The translations under genes were made by a program, and so were the position numbers. This document shows positions 7,850 through 15,952 of a DNA stretch of 64,000 nucleotides, piece after piece; within the stretch, counting starts at the first letter, position 1, and each line of letters starts with the position of its first letter. Source of the stretch: Paractinoplanes maris (lineage in GTDB: Bacteria; Actinomycetota; Actinomycetes; Mycobacteriales; Micromonosporaceae). The stretch is taken from contig NZ_JALPVL010000001.1 of assembly GCF_023544465.1 (NCBI RefSeq), positions 124,001-188,000 on the forward strand, given 5' to 3'. The notes under the pieces are model-generated. The model worked only from the letters and a program-made list of their open reading frames with translations. It searched no databases and was not told the DNA's origin.

Positions 7850-8221
7850 ATGAGCACGACCTTCGACGACGCCGACTTCCCGGCGTACACGATGGGCCGC
7901 GCCGCCGACATGATCGGCGTGACGCCGGCCTTCCTCCGCAGCCTCGGCGCCGCGGGCTTGATCGAGCCCCAGCGCTCCCACGGCAACCACCGCCGCTACT
8001 CCCGCCACCAGCTGCAGCTCGCCCTGCGCGTCCGCCAGCTCCTCGACGAGGGCATTCAGCTCGGCGCCGCCTGCCGCATCGTCACCCTGGAGGACCGGCT
8101 GGACGCGGCCCACCGGCGCATCGTCGAGCTCGGCGGCACCCTGACGTCGTCCGACGACGCCGACCTCCCCACCCAGACCCACCCGGACATCGCCAAGACC
8201 CAGTACTTCCGCGCGCCCTGA
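7850..8221 (+). CDS. MerR family transcriptional regulator
   Basis: This 123-residue protein has an N-terminal winged helix of the MerR type at residues 10-80. 'YTMGRAADMIGVTPAFLRSL' is the helix-turn-helix, and 'GLIEPQRSHGNHRRYS' is the wing. A short helical segment, probably for dimerisation, follows. No cysteine cluster or large ligand domain is present, so it is a minimal, HspR/BldC-like member. ATG at 7850 is chosen because GGAAGG lies at the right distance; an upstream in-frame GTG would start inside the terminator region. It is divergent from the amine operon and could regulate it, but the 660-bp gap makes that uncertain. Confidence 0.85.
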   Translation: MSTTFDDADFPAYTMGRAADMIGVTPAFLRSLGAAGLIEPQRSHGNHRRYSRHQLQLALRVRQLLDEGIQLGAACRIVTLEDRLDAAHRRIVELGGTLTSSDDADLPTQTHPDIAKTQYFRAP

Positions 8222-8254
8222 TGCCCAAGTGAGCGTTGTGGCAGCCTAGGGGCC

Positions 8255-9529
8255 ATGCGCAGCCTCGACGACTGGCAACGGCCCGGCCCCACCCCCCGGC
8301 AGCGCCGCAACGACGTCGTCATCGCCCTCGTCGTGATGGCCGGCGCGCTGCTCAACGTGATGCTCAGCCGCAGTGTCGGCCAGTTCGTCTGGGGCGTCGA
8401 GCGCAGCGCGGCCGAGCAACTCGCCTTCGCGTTCGCGATCACGTTCCCGTTGATCTGGCGCCGCGTTCACCCCGACGTCGTCCTGGTCGTCTGTGCCGCG
8501 GTGTTCATCGCCGGCCAGGTGCGCGAGGCCCAGGAGATCCAGTTCGCGTCGGGCGCGATCTTCGCGGCGATCTACGCCGACGGCGCGTGGGGGCGGGATC
8601 GGGCGCGGTCGCGCTGGCTGCGGACGGCGGTCATCGGCGCGATGTTCGGCTGGCTCGCCATCGCCTGGCTGGTCGCCGTCGACACCATCGGCGAGAACGC
8701 CTTCCCGGACGCCACCGGTGAGCTGCCCCCGCTGCTCTCGGCGCTGGTCAGCCAGGTCCTGATGAACCTGGTGGTTTTCGGCTTCGCCTACTTCTTCGGC
8801 GAGACGGCCTGGCTGTCGGCCCGGCGCGAGGCCGTGCTGGTCGAGCAGACCGAGCAGTTGAGCCAGGCGCGGGTCGCCGCCGAGGAGCGCGCCGTCGTCA
8901 CCGAGCGGCTGCGCATCGCCCGCGAGCTGCACGACGTCGTCGCCCATCACGTCTCGGTCATGGGCATCCAGGCCGCGGCGGCCCGGCGGGCGATGGATCG
9001 CAACGCCGGCACCGCGCGCGACGCGCTCACGTCGGTCGAGGAGAGCGCACGGACCGCGGTGGACGAGTTGCACCGCATGCTGGGCGCGCTGCGCACGGCC
9101 GACGAGCCCGCGCCGCAGCCGACGGCCGGGGTCGAGCGGGTCGGTGAGCTGCTCGACCGGGTCCGCGACGCCGGGCTCACGGCCGAGTTCGCGGTCTTCG
9201 GCGAGGCTGTCGCGCTGCCCGAGTCGACGTCGCAGGCGGCGTACCGGATCGTGCAGGAGGCGGTGACCAACGCGCTCAAGCACGCGGGCGCGTCCACTGT
9301 CGACGTCCGGCTGCGGTATCTGGCTCGCGAACTGGAGGTCGACGTGGCCGACGACGGGCGGGGCGCCACCACCACGACGAAAGAGGGCGGGATGGGGCTG
9401 GTCGGCATGCGGGAACGGGTGGCCCTGCTGGGCGGCACGGTCGAGACCGGCAACCGGTCGGCCGGCGGTTACCGGGTGCGGGCCCGGCTGCCGCTGATTC
9501 CCGCGCAGCGGGTCGGGGCGTCGTCGTGA
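8255..9529 (+). CDS. Sensor histidine kinase (NarL-type partner, HisKA_3)
   Basis: This 424-residue membrane sensor kinase has several hydrophobic helices within residues 20-180, with little extracytoplasmic sequence. A coiled linker follows, then the HisKA_3 phosphoacceptor motif 'RELHDVVAHHVSVMG' with His226, and a C-terminal HATPase_c domain ('EAVTNALKHAG', 'VADDGRG', 'GGMGLVGMRERV'). It should sense a membrane-related signal and phosphorylate the response regulator encoded next, with which it overlaps by 4 bases (GTGA). An ABC exporter directly downstream is the probable regulatory target, as in LiaS- and DesK-like systems. Confidence 0.93.
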   Translation: MRSLDDWQRPGPTPRQRRNDVVIALVVMAGALLNVMLSRSVGQFVWGVERSAAEQLAFAFAITFPLIWRRVHPDVVLVVCAAVFIAGQVREAQEIQFASGAIFAAIYADGAWGRDRARSRWLRTAVIGAMFGWLAIAWLVAVDTIGENAFPDATGELPPLLSALVSQVLMNLVVFGFAYFFGETAWLSARREAVLVEQTEQLSQARVAAEERAVVTERLRIARELHDVVAHHVSVMGIQAAAARRAMDRNAGTARDALTSVEESARTAVDELHRMLGALRTADEPAPQPTAGVERVGELLDRVRDAGLTAEFAVFGEAVALPESTSQAAYRIVQEAVTNALKHAGASTVDVRLRYLARELEVDVADDGRGATTTTKEGGMGLVGMRERVALLGGTVETGNRSAGGYRVRARLPLIPAQRVGASS

Positions 9530-10182
9530 TCCGGGTCCTCCTCGCGGACGACCACCGGCTGGTCCGCACCGGCTTCCGGGTGATCCTCGGGCTCGAGGAC
9601 GACATCGAGGTCGTGGGCGAGGCCGAGAACGGTGCCCAGGCCGTCGCGGCGACCGCCGAGCACCGGCCCGACGTGGTGCTGATGGACGTCGAGATGCCGG
9701 GCATGGACGGGCTCGAGGCGACCCGCCACATCGTCGCGGCCGGCGGTGGCCCGTCGGTGCTGATCCTGACCACCTTCGACCGGGACGACTACCTCTTCGC
9801 GGCGCTGGAGGCGGGCGCGAGCGGCTTCCTGCTCAAGAACAGCTCCCCGGAGTCGCTGGTCGAGGCCGTCCGGGTGGTGGCCCGGGGCGACGCGCTGCTG
9901 GCTCCCGAGATCACCCGGCGGGTCATCGCGGCCTTCGCCCGGCCGGGCGCCCCGCGGTCCGAGCCCCCGGCCCGTCTCGACGAGCTGACCCCGCGCGAGC
10001 ACGAGGTGCTGGTCCAGCTGGCCGGCGGCGCCACCAACGCCGAGATCGCGCTGGCCCTGCACCTCGGCGAGACCACGGTCAAGACCCATGTGAGCCGGGT
10101 GCTGACCAAGCTGGGGGCCCGCGACCGGACGCAGGCGGTCGTCCTGGCGTACGAGCTCGGGGTGGTCCGCCCGGGCGGGTAG
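9526..10182 (+). CDS. LuxR/NarL-family response regulator
   Basis: This 218-residue two-domain regulator has an N-terminal receiver with the acidic pair 'LLADDH', phosphoacceptor Asp54 in 'VVLMDVEMPGMDG', and the conserved 'TTFD' and 'LLKN' (Thr and Lys). The C-terminal LuxR helix-turn-helix spans about residues 150-212 ('LTPREHEVLVQLAGGATNAE', then 'TVKTHVSRVL'). The GTG start overlaps the kinase stop. It probably controls the ABC transporter genes beginning 76 bp downstream; a perfect 18-bp palindrome begins at the last base of its stop codon. Confidence 0.94.
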   Translation: MIRVLLADDHRLVRTGFRVILGLEDDIEVVGEAENGAQAVAATAEHRPDVVLMDVEMPGMDGLEATRHIVAAGGGPSVLILTTFDRDDYLFAALEAGASGFLLKNSSPESLVEAVRVVARGDALLAPEITRRVIAAFARPGAPRSEPPARLDELTPREHEVLVQLAGGATNAEIALALHLGETTVKTHVSRVLTKLGARDRTQAVVLAYELGVVRPGG

Positions 10183-10199
10183 TCCTCCGCGCGGAGGAC
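10182..10199. promoter_or_regulatory. 18-bp perfect palindrome ahead of the ABC operon
   Basis: GTCCTCCGC is followed directly by its reverse complement GCGGAGGAC. It overlaps the last base of the response-regulator stop and lies 60 bp before the ABC ATPase start. It may be an operator for the neighbouring NarL-type regulator or a short terminator (7-bp stem, 4-base loop). Confidence 0.4.
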
Positions 10200-10258
10200 C
10201 CGGCGGATCGTGCCTCAGCCGGACGCTTTCGCCGGCCGTTCTCCGTAGCGTCGAAGGC

Positions 10259-11140
10259 ATGCTGAACGTCGATTCCGTCAGCCGCAGCTTCGGTGACCGG
10301 GCGGTTCTGAAGAACGTCACGTTCCCCGTCGGGAGCGGCAAACTGACCGGCTTCGTCGGCGCGAACGGCGCCGGCAAGACCACCACCATGCGGATCATCC
10401 TGGGGGTGCTGGCCGCCGACACCGGCCAGGTGACCCTGAACGACAAGCCGCTGACCCGCGAGATCCGGCAGCGCTTCGGCTACATGCCGGAGGAGCGCGG
10501 GCTCTACCCGAAGATGACCGTGCACGACCAGGTCGTCTATCTCGGACGGTTGCACGGTCTGAGCAGCGCCGCGGCCGAGGAGCGCACGACGAAGCTGCTC
10601 GACCAGCTGGGGCTGGGCGACCGGGCCGGCGAGAAGCTGGAGAAGCTCTCGCTCGGCAATCAGCAGCGCGCCCAGGTCGCCGCCGCGCTGGTGCACGACC
10701 CGGAGGTGCTGGTGCTCGACGAGCCGTTCTCCGGCCTCGACCCGATCGCGGTCGAGACGATGGTCGACGTGCTCCGCGACCGGGCCGCCGCGGGTGTGCC
10801 GGTGCTCTTCTCGAGCCACCAGCTCGAACTGGTCGAGCGGCTCTGCGACGACCTGGTGATCATCGCGGACGGGTCGATCCGGGCCGCCGGCGACAAGGCC
10901 GCGCTGCGCGCCCAGCACGCGCTGCCGCGATACCAGCTGGTGGTCGACACCGACGCCGGCTGGCTGCGCGACGAGCCCGGGGTCACCCTGCTCGACCTCG
11001 ACGGCCCGCGCGCGATCTTCGACCTCGACACCGGCGACGATCAGAAGGTGCTGCAGGCCGCGCTCGAGCGGGGCCCGGTGCGGGCGTTCGGCCCGGTCGT
11101 CCCGTCCCTGACCGAGATCTTCCGAGAGGTCGTCCGATGA
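10259..11140 (+). CDS. ABC transporter ATP-binding protein (NatA-like)
   Basis: This 293-residue ABC ATPase is complete in its motifs. Walker A is 'GANGAGKTT' near residue 37, the signature is 'LSLGNQQR' (a variant of LSGGQ), Walker B is 'VLVLDEPFSGLDP', and the switch histidine is in 'LFSSHQLE'. After the core there is a roughly 80-residue C-terminal domain as in NatA and other ABC-2 ATPases. It pairs with the membrane protein encoded next (4-base ATGA overlap) to form an exporter, possibly of a drug, peptide or ion. It probably responds to the upstream two-component system. Confidence 0.92.
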   Translation: MLNVDSVSRSFGDRAVLKNVTFPVGSGKLTGFVGANGAGKTTTMRIILGVLAADTGQVTLNDKPLTREIRQRFGYMPEERGLYPKMTVHDQVVYLGRLHGLSSAAAEERTTKLLDQLGLGDRAGEKLEKLSLGNQQRAQVAAALVHDPEVLVLDEPFSGLDPIAVETMVDVLRDRAAAGVPVLFSSHQLELVERLCDDLVIIADGSIRAAGDKAALRAQHALPRYQLVVDTDAGWLRDEPGVTLLDLDGPRAIFDLDTGDDQKVLQAALERGPVRAFGPVVPSLTEIFREVVR

Positions 11141-12201
11141 GCACCTACGCCGCCGCCAAGATCGTGGCCGCCCGCGAGATCCGGGTGAAGCTGCGCGACA
11201 AGACGTTCATCTTCAGCACCGTGTTCTTCCTGATCTTCGCGATCGGCATCACCGTCCTGCCGGTCCTGTTCTCCGGCGGCCCGTCCTCGGTCGCGGTCGC
11301 CGACCAGGCCACCGCCGCGCGCCTGCAGCAGGCCGACCTGGAGGTGCGGGTGGTCGCCGACGACGCGGCCGCCGAGAAACTGCTGCGCGACGGTGACGTG
11401 GACGCGGCCGTGATCTCCGGCCCCGAGGTGCTGGCGATGGACGACACCCCGGGCTCGGTCGTCGACGCGCTGAGCACGGCTCCCCCCGTACGTCTGCTGG
11501 ACCCGGCCGCGGTGGACCCGTTCCTGGCCTACATCGTGCCGTTCGCCCTGGCCTTCGTCTTCTTCTTCACGTCGTTCCTGTTCGGCCTGCAGATCGCCCA
11601 GAGCGTCACCGAGGAGAAGCAGACCCGGATCGTCGAGATCCTGGTCGCCAGCGTGCCGACCCGGGCCCTGCTGGCGGGCAAGGTCGCGGCGCTCGGCCTG
11701 CTGGCGTTCGTGCAGGTGGCGCTGATCGCGATCGTGACGCTGATCGGCGCGCGGCTCGCCGGGCTCGACCGGGGCGTGCTGCACCTGCTGGAACCGGCGA
11801 TCGGCTGGTTCGTCGCGTTCTTCCTGATCGGCTTCGTGATGCTGGCCGCACTGTGGGCCGGGGTGGGCGCCCTGGCGTCGCGGCCCGAGGACCTGAACGG
11901 CGTCTCCCAGCCGGTGCAGATGGCGGTCATGCTGCCGTTCTTCGCGGTCATCTTCCTGGGGGAGAACGAGCTCGCGATGCGGATCCTGTCCTACATCCCG
12001 TTCTCGGCGCCGATCGCGATGCCGACCCGGATCTTCAACGGCGACGCGGCCGGCTGGGAGCCTTTCCTGGCGCTGCTGATCATGGCCGTGACCGCCGTCG
12101 TGCTGCTGGCCGTGGGCTCGCGGGTCTACGAGGGCTCGCTGCTGCGCACCAACGGCAAGACCTCGTGGGCCACGGCCTGGCGGTCGAGCACTACGTCGTA
12201 G
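11137..12201 (+). CDS. ABC-2 type transporter permease (NatB-like)
   Basis: This 354-residue membrane protein has one N-terminal helix ('FIFSTVFFLIFAIGITVLP') and an extracytoplasmic region of about 110 residues. Five to six helices follow from residue 125 on. 'SVTEEKQTRIVEILVASV' is the coupling motif of the NatB/YhaP-type ABC-2 permeases. It forms the membrane part of the exporter with the preceding ATPase. Its 3' end overlaps the convergent TetR gene by 11 bp. Confidence 0.9.
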   Translation: MSTYAAAKIVAAREIRVKLRDKTFIFSTVFFLIFAIGITVLPVLFSGGPSSVAVADQATAARLQQADLEVRVVADDAAAEKLLRDGDVDAAVISGPEVLAMDDTPGSVVDALSTAPPVRLLDPAAVDPFLAYIVPFALAFVFFFTSFLFGLQIAQSVTEEKQTRIVEILVASVPTRALLAGKVAALGLLAFVQVALIAIVTLIGARLAGLDRGVLHLLEPAIGWFVAFFLIGFVMLAALWAGVGALASRPEDLNGVSQPVQMAVMLPFFAVIFLGENELAMRILSYIPFSAPIAMPTRIFNGDAAGWEPFLALLIMAVTAVVLLAVGSRVYEGSLLRTNGKTSWATAWRSSTTS

Positions 12202-12790
12202 TTCCGCCGGCCCGGCGCACGATCGCGAGCAGTGACTCCTCGACCTCCTCGATCGGGCGCTCGGGCATGAAGACCAGCCAGTCGACCGCCACCACCAGGC
12301 CCACCCCGAACAGGGCCGAGGAAGCGACCCGTACGTCCAGGCCGGCGGGCAGATCGCCGGAGTCGACGCCGGCCTGGACGGTCTCGGCGATCACCCCGAT
12401 CGCCTGCTCGCGGAGCAGCAGCAGGGTCTGCTGCCACTCCCGGTTGGTGCGCCACATCTCGCTCAGCAGCAGCTGGGCGAAGGCACGGTAGCGGCGGATG
12501 TAGTCGAGCTCGCTGCGGACCAGCGCGGCCACCGCCTCGCGCGGCGGCAGCCCCCGCACCGCGGCCCGGAACTCGTCGGTCAGCAGCCCGATGCCGTGCC
12601 GCAGCAGCTCCTCGAAGAGGTCGGTCTTCGACTTGAAGTTGTAATAGACGGTGCCCTTGGCGACCTGGGCCCGCAGCGCGATGTCATCGACCGTCGTCGC
12701 CGAGAAGCCCTGCTCGGCGATGAGCTCGACCGCCGCCTCGAACAGCCGCTGCCGAGTGTCCTCCCGCCGCCGGGTCCGCCCGTCCGTCAC
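12191..12790 (-). CDS. TetR/AcrR family transcriptional regulator
   Basis: This 199-residue regulator has its N-terminal helix-turn-helix at residues 12-58 ('LFEAAVELIAEQGFSATTVD', 'VAKGTVYYNFKSKTDLFEEL'). The all-helical ligand and dimer domain that follows is divergent, as usual. The GTG start lies 22 bp after the YhgE/Pip gene stop, so it is the third gene of the ATPase-Pip-TetR operon. It is the best candidate to bind the inverted repeat at 15861-15882 in front of that operon and so repress its own transcription. Confidence 0.92.
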   Translation of the reverse strand: MTDGRTRRREDTRQRLFEAAVELIAEQGFSATTVDDIALRAQVAKGTVYYNFKSKTDLFEELLRHGIGLLTDEFRAAVRGLPPREAVAALVRSELDYIRRYRAFAQLLLSEMWRTNREWQQTLLLLREQAIGVIAETVQAGVDSGDLPAGLDVRVASSALFGVGLVVAVDWLVFMPERPIEEVEESLLAIVRRAGGTTT

Positions 12791-12812
12791 CGGGACAGTC
12801 CACCACAGGCGC

Positions 12813-14957
12813 TCACAGCACCAGCTCCGGGTGCAGGTCGCCGGGGGTCAGGCGGCGGCTCCGGCGGGCGGTCAGCACGGTCAGGGCGAAAGCTCCCAAG
12901 CCGTACGCGACGAGCACCAGCACGCCTTGGACCACGGACCCCCACGGTCCCCCGTCGATGACGTGGCGGGCGGCCTGCACGACGTAGGTCATCGGCAGCA
13001 CCGGGTGGATCGCCTGGAAGAAGCCGGGCGAGGTCTGCACCGGATAGGTGCCGCCGGACGACGTCAGCTGCAGCATGAGCAGGGCCAGGGCGGCGATGCG
13101 GCCCGGGGCGCCGAGGGCCGCGCCGAGCAGTTGCATGATCGCGGCGAAGACGGTCGCGGCCAGCCCGAGCAGGCCCCAGGTGGCGAGCGGATGCACCGGG
13201 TCCAGCCCCAGTGCGAAGTGCACCACCAGGAACAGCAGCGTGGCCTGCACCCAGCCGATCGCGACCGCGGGCAGCAACCCGGCCAGCGCGACCCGCGTGC
13301 TGGGCGCCTCCGAGACCAGATGGCGGCGGTTGAGCGGGCTCAGCACCATGAAAGTGATCATCGCGCCGACCCACAGAGCCAGGGCCAGGAAGTACGGCGC
13401 GAAGCCGACCCCGTACGTCCCGGCCGGATGCCGCACGCTGCGGTCGAGCGCGACCGGGTCGGCCAGCACGCCGGCGCGGTGACTGGGGTCGTCGCCGTAG
13501 CCGGGGATCTGACCGGCCCCGTCGGCCAGGCCCGAGGCGAGCTGCTCGGCGCCGCCCTGGAGCTGACCCAGGCCGTTCGCGAGCTGGTGACCGCCGCCGG
13601 CCAGCGTGCCGAGCCCACCGGACAACTCGCGCGCGCCCGAGGAGAGCCGATAGAGGCCACCCCGCAGGTCGACCGCACCCTGGTGGGCCTGGGCGGTTCC
13701 GGTACGCAACTGAGCCGCACCCGTGGCCAGCCGGTCGAGCCCGGCCGAGAGCTGATCGACCCGCGAGCGCGCGGCCTGCACGTCGTCGGCCAGGTGCGGG
13801 GCCGCGGCGGCGATCTGCCGCGCGGTGGCCGCGACCTGCCGTAGCTGGGTCCGCAGCGCACCGAGGTCGGAGTCGCTCACCGTGTCCCGGACGCGTTCGG
13901 CCGCGGTGACCAGCCGCGCGGCGAGCGCCTTGGCGTCGGCCAGGCCCTCGGTGCCGGCGGGCAGCTCGTTCAGATAGGACTGCAGCTGCCGGGCGTTGCG
14001 GACGGCCTGGTCGGCGGCGTTGTCGATGGCCCCGATGTTGGCGGCCAGGGTGTCGGCGCCGCGGGCGACCAGGGTGGCCGCGTTCGCGATCTGCCGGGCG
14101 TTGTCGCGCAGGAGCGGCTCCGCCTTGTCGGCCGCGGCGTCCACCGCACCGGCGAGTTGCCGGCCACCGGTGGCGGCCTGCTGGGTGCCGGTGGCCAGCT
14201 GCTGGGCGCCGGCGTTGAGCTGGGTCAGTCCGTCGGCCAGGTCATCGGCGCCCCGGCCGGCGGTGCCGAGACCACTCTGCAACCGGCCGGCTCCGCCGCG
14301 GGCGTCGTCCAGGCCGCCGGCCAGCCGGTCGGCTCCAGACCTGGCGTTGCCGGTGCCGTCCCGGAGCTTGGCCGCGGCGTCGGCGGCCTGCTGGGTCTGC
14401 TGCTTGAGGTCGGTGAAGCCGATCAGCATCTTGTCGAAGTAGCCGGCGCTGGCGCTCGTCGCGGCGGCCGCGCGCACCTCGTCGAACGCGGTGCGGGCGA
14501 AGACCCCGGTGAGGTAGTTGGTGGCGTCGTCGCTGACCGCGGTGAGCTGCGCGGCCTGCGGGTCCTCGGCCGCGTCGGGGCCGGTCACCAGGTCGGCCGA
14601 GAAGTCCCGGGGGATCCGCAGCAGCAACTGGTAACGGCCGTCGGTGAGGCCCTTCTCGGCGCCGGCCTCGTCGGTGACGTGCCAATCGAAGACCTCGCGG
14701 CTGATCAGCTGGTCGGCCAGGTCCTGACCCGCGTGCAGCTTGGTGCCGTCGCTCGCGGTGGTGGGCCGATCCTCGACGACGAGCGCGGCCGGGATGTGGT
14801 CGAGGCGCCCGTAGGGATCCCAGAAGGCGTAGAGATAAAGCGCGCCGTAGAGCAGCGGGATCACGGCCAGCGCGGCGAGGGCGGCCCGGGTGAGGTGGCC
14901 GCGCAGGAATCGCCGCAGCTCGTATCCGGCCAGGGACAAAGTGGACAGGAACGTCAT
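12813..14957 (-). CDS. YhgE/Pip family membrane protein (ABC-2 type)
   Basis: This 714-residue protein has one N-terminal helix (about residues 22-42) and an extracytoplasmic region of about 480 residues. Five to six C-terminal helices follow (about 515-705). The large middle part begins with a Pip-like domain and continues into a long Ala/Gly/Gln/Leu-rich coiled region with recurring 'LxxGxxQLxxG' turns, typical of the YhgE/Pip and phage-infection-protein families. The C-terminal helices resemble ABC-2 permeases. The ATG overlaps the ATPase-like gene by 4 bases, suggesting a complex. Family members are linked to phage receptors or export; the substrate here is unknown. Confidence 0.9.
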   Translation of the reverse strand: MTFLSTLSLAGYELRRFLRGHLTRAALAALAVIPLLYGALYLYAFWDPYGRLDHIPAALVVEDRPTTASDGTKLHAGQDLADQLISREVFDWHVTDEAGAEKGLTDGRYQLLLRIPRDFSADLVTGPDAAEDPQAAQLTAVSDDATNYLTGVFARTAFDEVRAAAATSASAGYFDKMLIGFTDLKQQTQQAADAAAKLRDGTGNARSGADRLAGGLDDARGGAGRLQSGLGTAGRGADDLADGLTQLNAGAQQLATGTQQAATGGRQLAGAVDAAADKAEPLLRDNARQIANAATLVARGADTLAANIGAIDNAADQAVRNARQLQSYLNELPAGTEGLADAKALAARLVTAAERVRDTVSDSDLGALRTQLRQVAATARQIAAAAPHLADDVQAARSRVDQLSAGLDRLATGAAQLRTGTAQAHQGAVDLRGGLYRLSSGARELSGGLGTLAGGGHQLANGLGQLQGGAEQLASGLADGAGQIPGYGDDPSHRAGVLADPVALDRSVRHPAGTYGVGFAPYFLALALWVGAMITFMVLSPLNRRHLVSEAPSTRVALAGLLPAVAIGWVQATLLFLVVHFALGLDPVHPLATWGLLGLAATVFAAIMQLLGAALGAPGRIAALALLMLQLTSSGGTYPVQTSPGFFQAIHPVLPMTYVVQAARHVIDGGPWGSVVQGVLVLVAYGLGAFALTVLTARRSRRLTPGDLHPELVL

Positions 14958-15847
14958 CGCTGCGCCTCTTCCGCGCTCGTGCCGTCCGCCTTCTGCGGCG
15001 CCGCGGCAGCTTCCGACTTCGGTTCGACCTCCGGCACGGCGTCCGGCTTCGGCTCGGCGGCCGGCTCGGGCTGGGGCTGGGGCTGGGGCTGGGGCTGGGG
15101 CTGGGCGTCCAATTTGGGCTCAACGTCCAGTTCCGGTTCGGGCTCGGGGTCGGCGCTGAATGTGTACTCGGTGTCCGGTTCTGGCTCGGCCTCTGATTCC
15201 GGCTCGGCGTCCGGTTCAGGCGTGACGGCAGGCACGGCACCCGGATCGGAGTCGTCCGGGGGTGGGCCTGGGTCTTCGCCGAGGCGGATCACGGTGGTGA
15301 CGAGGCTGGGGTCGATCTCGCGGACGGTGAGCACGACGGCGACGCCCCGGGCGGTGAGCTCGGTGATCAGCTGTAGCAGGGCGGCCCGCTCGCGGGTGTC
15401 GAGGCCGTCGTCGTAGCCGTCCAGCGCGATCACGGACGGCCGGCTGAGCTCCGCGAGGACCAGTCCGAGGACCTGTTTCTCGTACGGGGAAAGGTCTTGA
15501 CCCCGCTTGTCCGGCTCGAGGCCGTGGAGCTCCACCCGCGCCGCTTCCGACCGCGACCGGCCGAGCAGCATGAGCCGCTCGCGCACGTGCTCAGTGACGG
15601 TGAAGACAGATTCGGGCCCGGAGACGTCGGGCACGTAGCCGAGTGACGCGCGGCCCTCGACCGAGCCCGCACTGAGCCGGAACCGGCCGGCCAGAGCGAG
15701 CAGCGTCGTGGTCCGGCCACTGCCGGGCGGCCCGACCACCGCGACCAGGTCACCGGCCTCGACCGTCACGTCGAGCCCCTGGAAGAGCCACGGGTCACGG
15801 CGACGCCGGCGGCGGACTCCCGCCCCGCGCGCGATCAGCACCGGCAT
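14954..15847 (-). CDS. Degenerate ABC-type ATPase with acidic Pro-Glu/Pro-Gln repeat tail
   Basis: This 297-residue protein has an ABC nucleotide-binding fold over residues 1-200, but each catalytic motif is altered. Walker A reads 'GPPGSGRTT', with Arg45 where Lys is expected. The signature reads 'LSPYEKQ' instead of LSGGQ, and Walker B ends in Asp-Gly where Asp-Glu is expected ('VIALDGYDDGLD'). Residues 205-297 are a low-complexity acidic tail with repeated Glu-Pro and Pro-Gln units. It is the first gene of the operon with the YhgE/Pip protein and a TetR regulator. It may bind nucleotide weakly and act as a regulatory or structural partner. ATG at 15847 follows a strong operator-like sequence. 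Confidence 0.8.
   Translation of the reverse strand: MPVLIARGAGVRRRRRRDPWLFQGLDVTVEAGDLVAVVGPPGSGRTTTLLALAGRFRLSAGSVEGRASLGYVPDVSGPESVFTVTEHVRERLMLLGRSRSEAARVELHGLEPDKRGQDLSPYEKQVLGLVLAELSRPSVIALDGYDDGLDTRERAALLQLITELTARGVAVVLTVREIDPSLVTTVIRLGEDPGPPPDDSDPGAVPAVTPEPDAEPESEAEPEPDTEYTFSADPEPEPELDVEPKLDAQPQPQPQPQPQPEPAAEPKPDAVPEVEPKSEAAAAPQKADGTSAEEAQR
15068..15105. repeat. Hexanucleotide (CTGGGG)n tract inside a coding region
   Basis: Five exact CTGGGG units and a partial sixth (15071-15105) encode the (Pro-Gln)n run in the tail of the ATPase-like protein. The repeat is in frame, so changes in copy number would lengthen or shorten the tail without a frameshift. Confidence 0.85.
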
Positions 15848-15860
15848 GACAACTCCCGAC

Positions 15861-15882
15861 TTGAACTGACTGGTCAGTGCAA
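15861..15882. promoter_or_regulatory. Inverted-repeat operator for the TetR/Pip operon
   Basis: Two 10-bp half-sites, TTGAACTGAC and GTCAGTGCAA, are separated by 2 bp and match as an inverted repeat at nine of ten positions; the inner six are perfect. The site is 14 bp upstream of the first gene of the minus-strand operon, where a repressor would block transcription. The size and symmetry suit a TetR dimer, most simply the one encoded at 12191-12790. It is also 70 bp upstream of the divergent F420 oxidoreductase gene, which could be co-regulated. Confidence 0.7.
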
Positions 15883-15952
15883 AAACTTACTCCTCACATC
15901 GATCGATGCCACATCTTGGTGGTGGACCTCACCCCGTCGGCCAGGCAGGATC

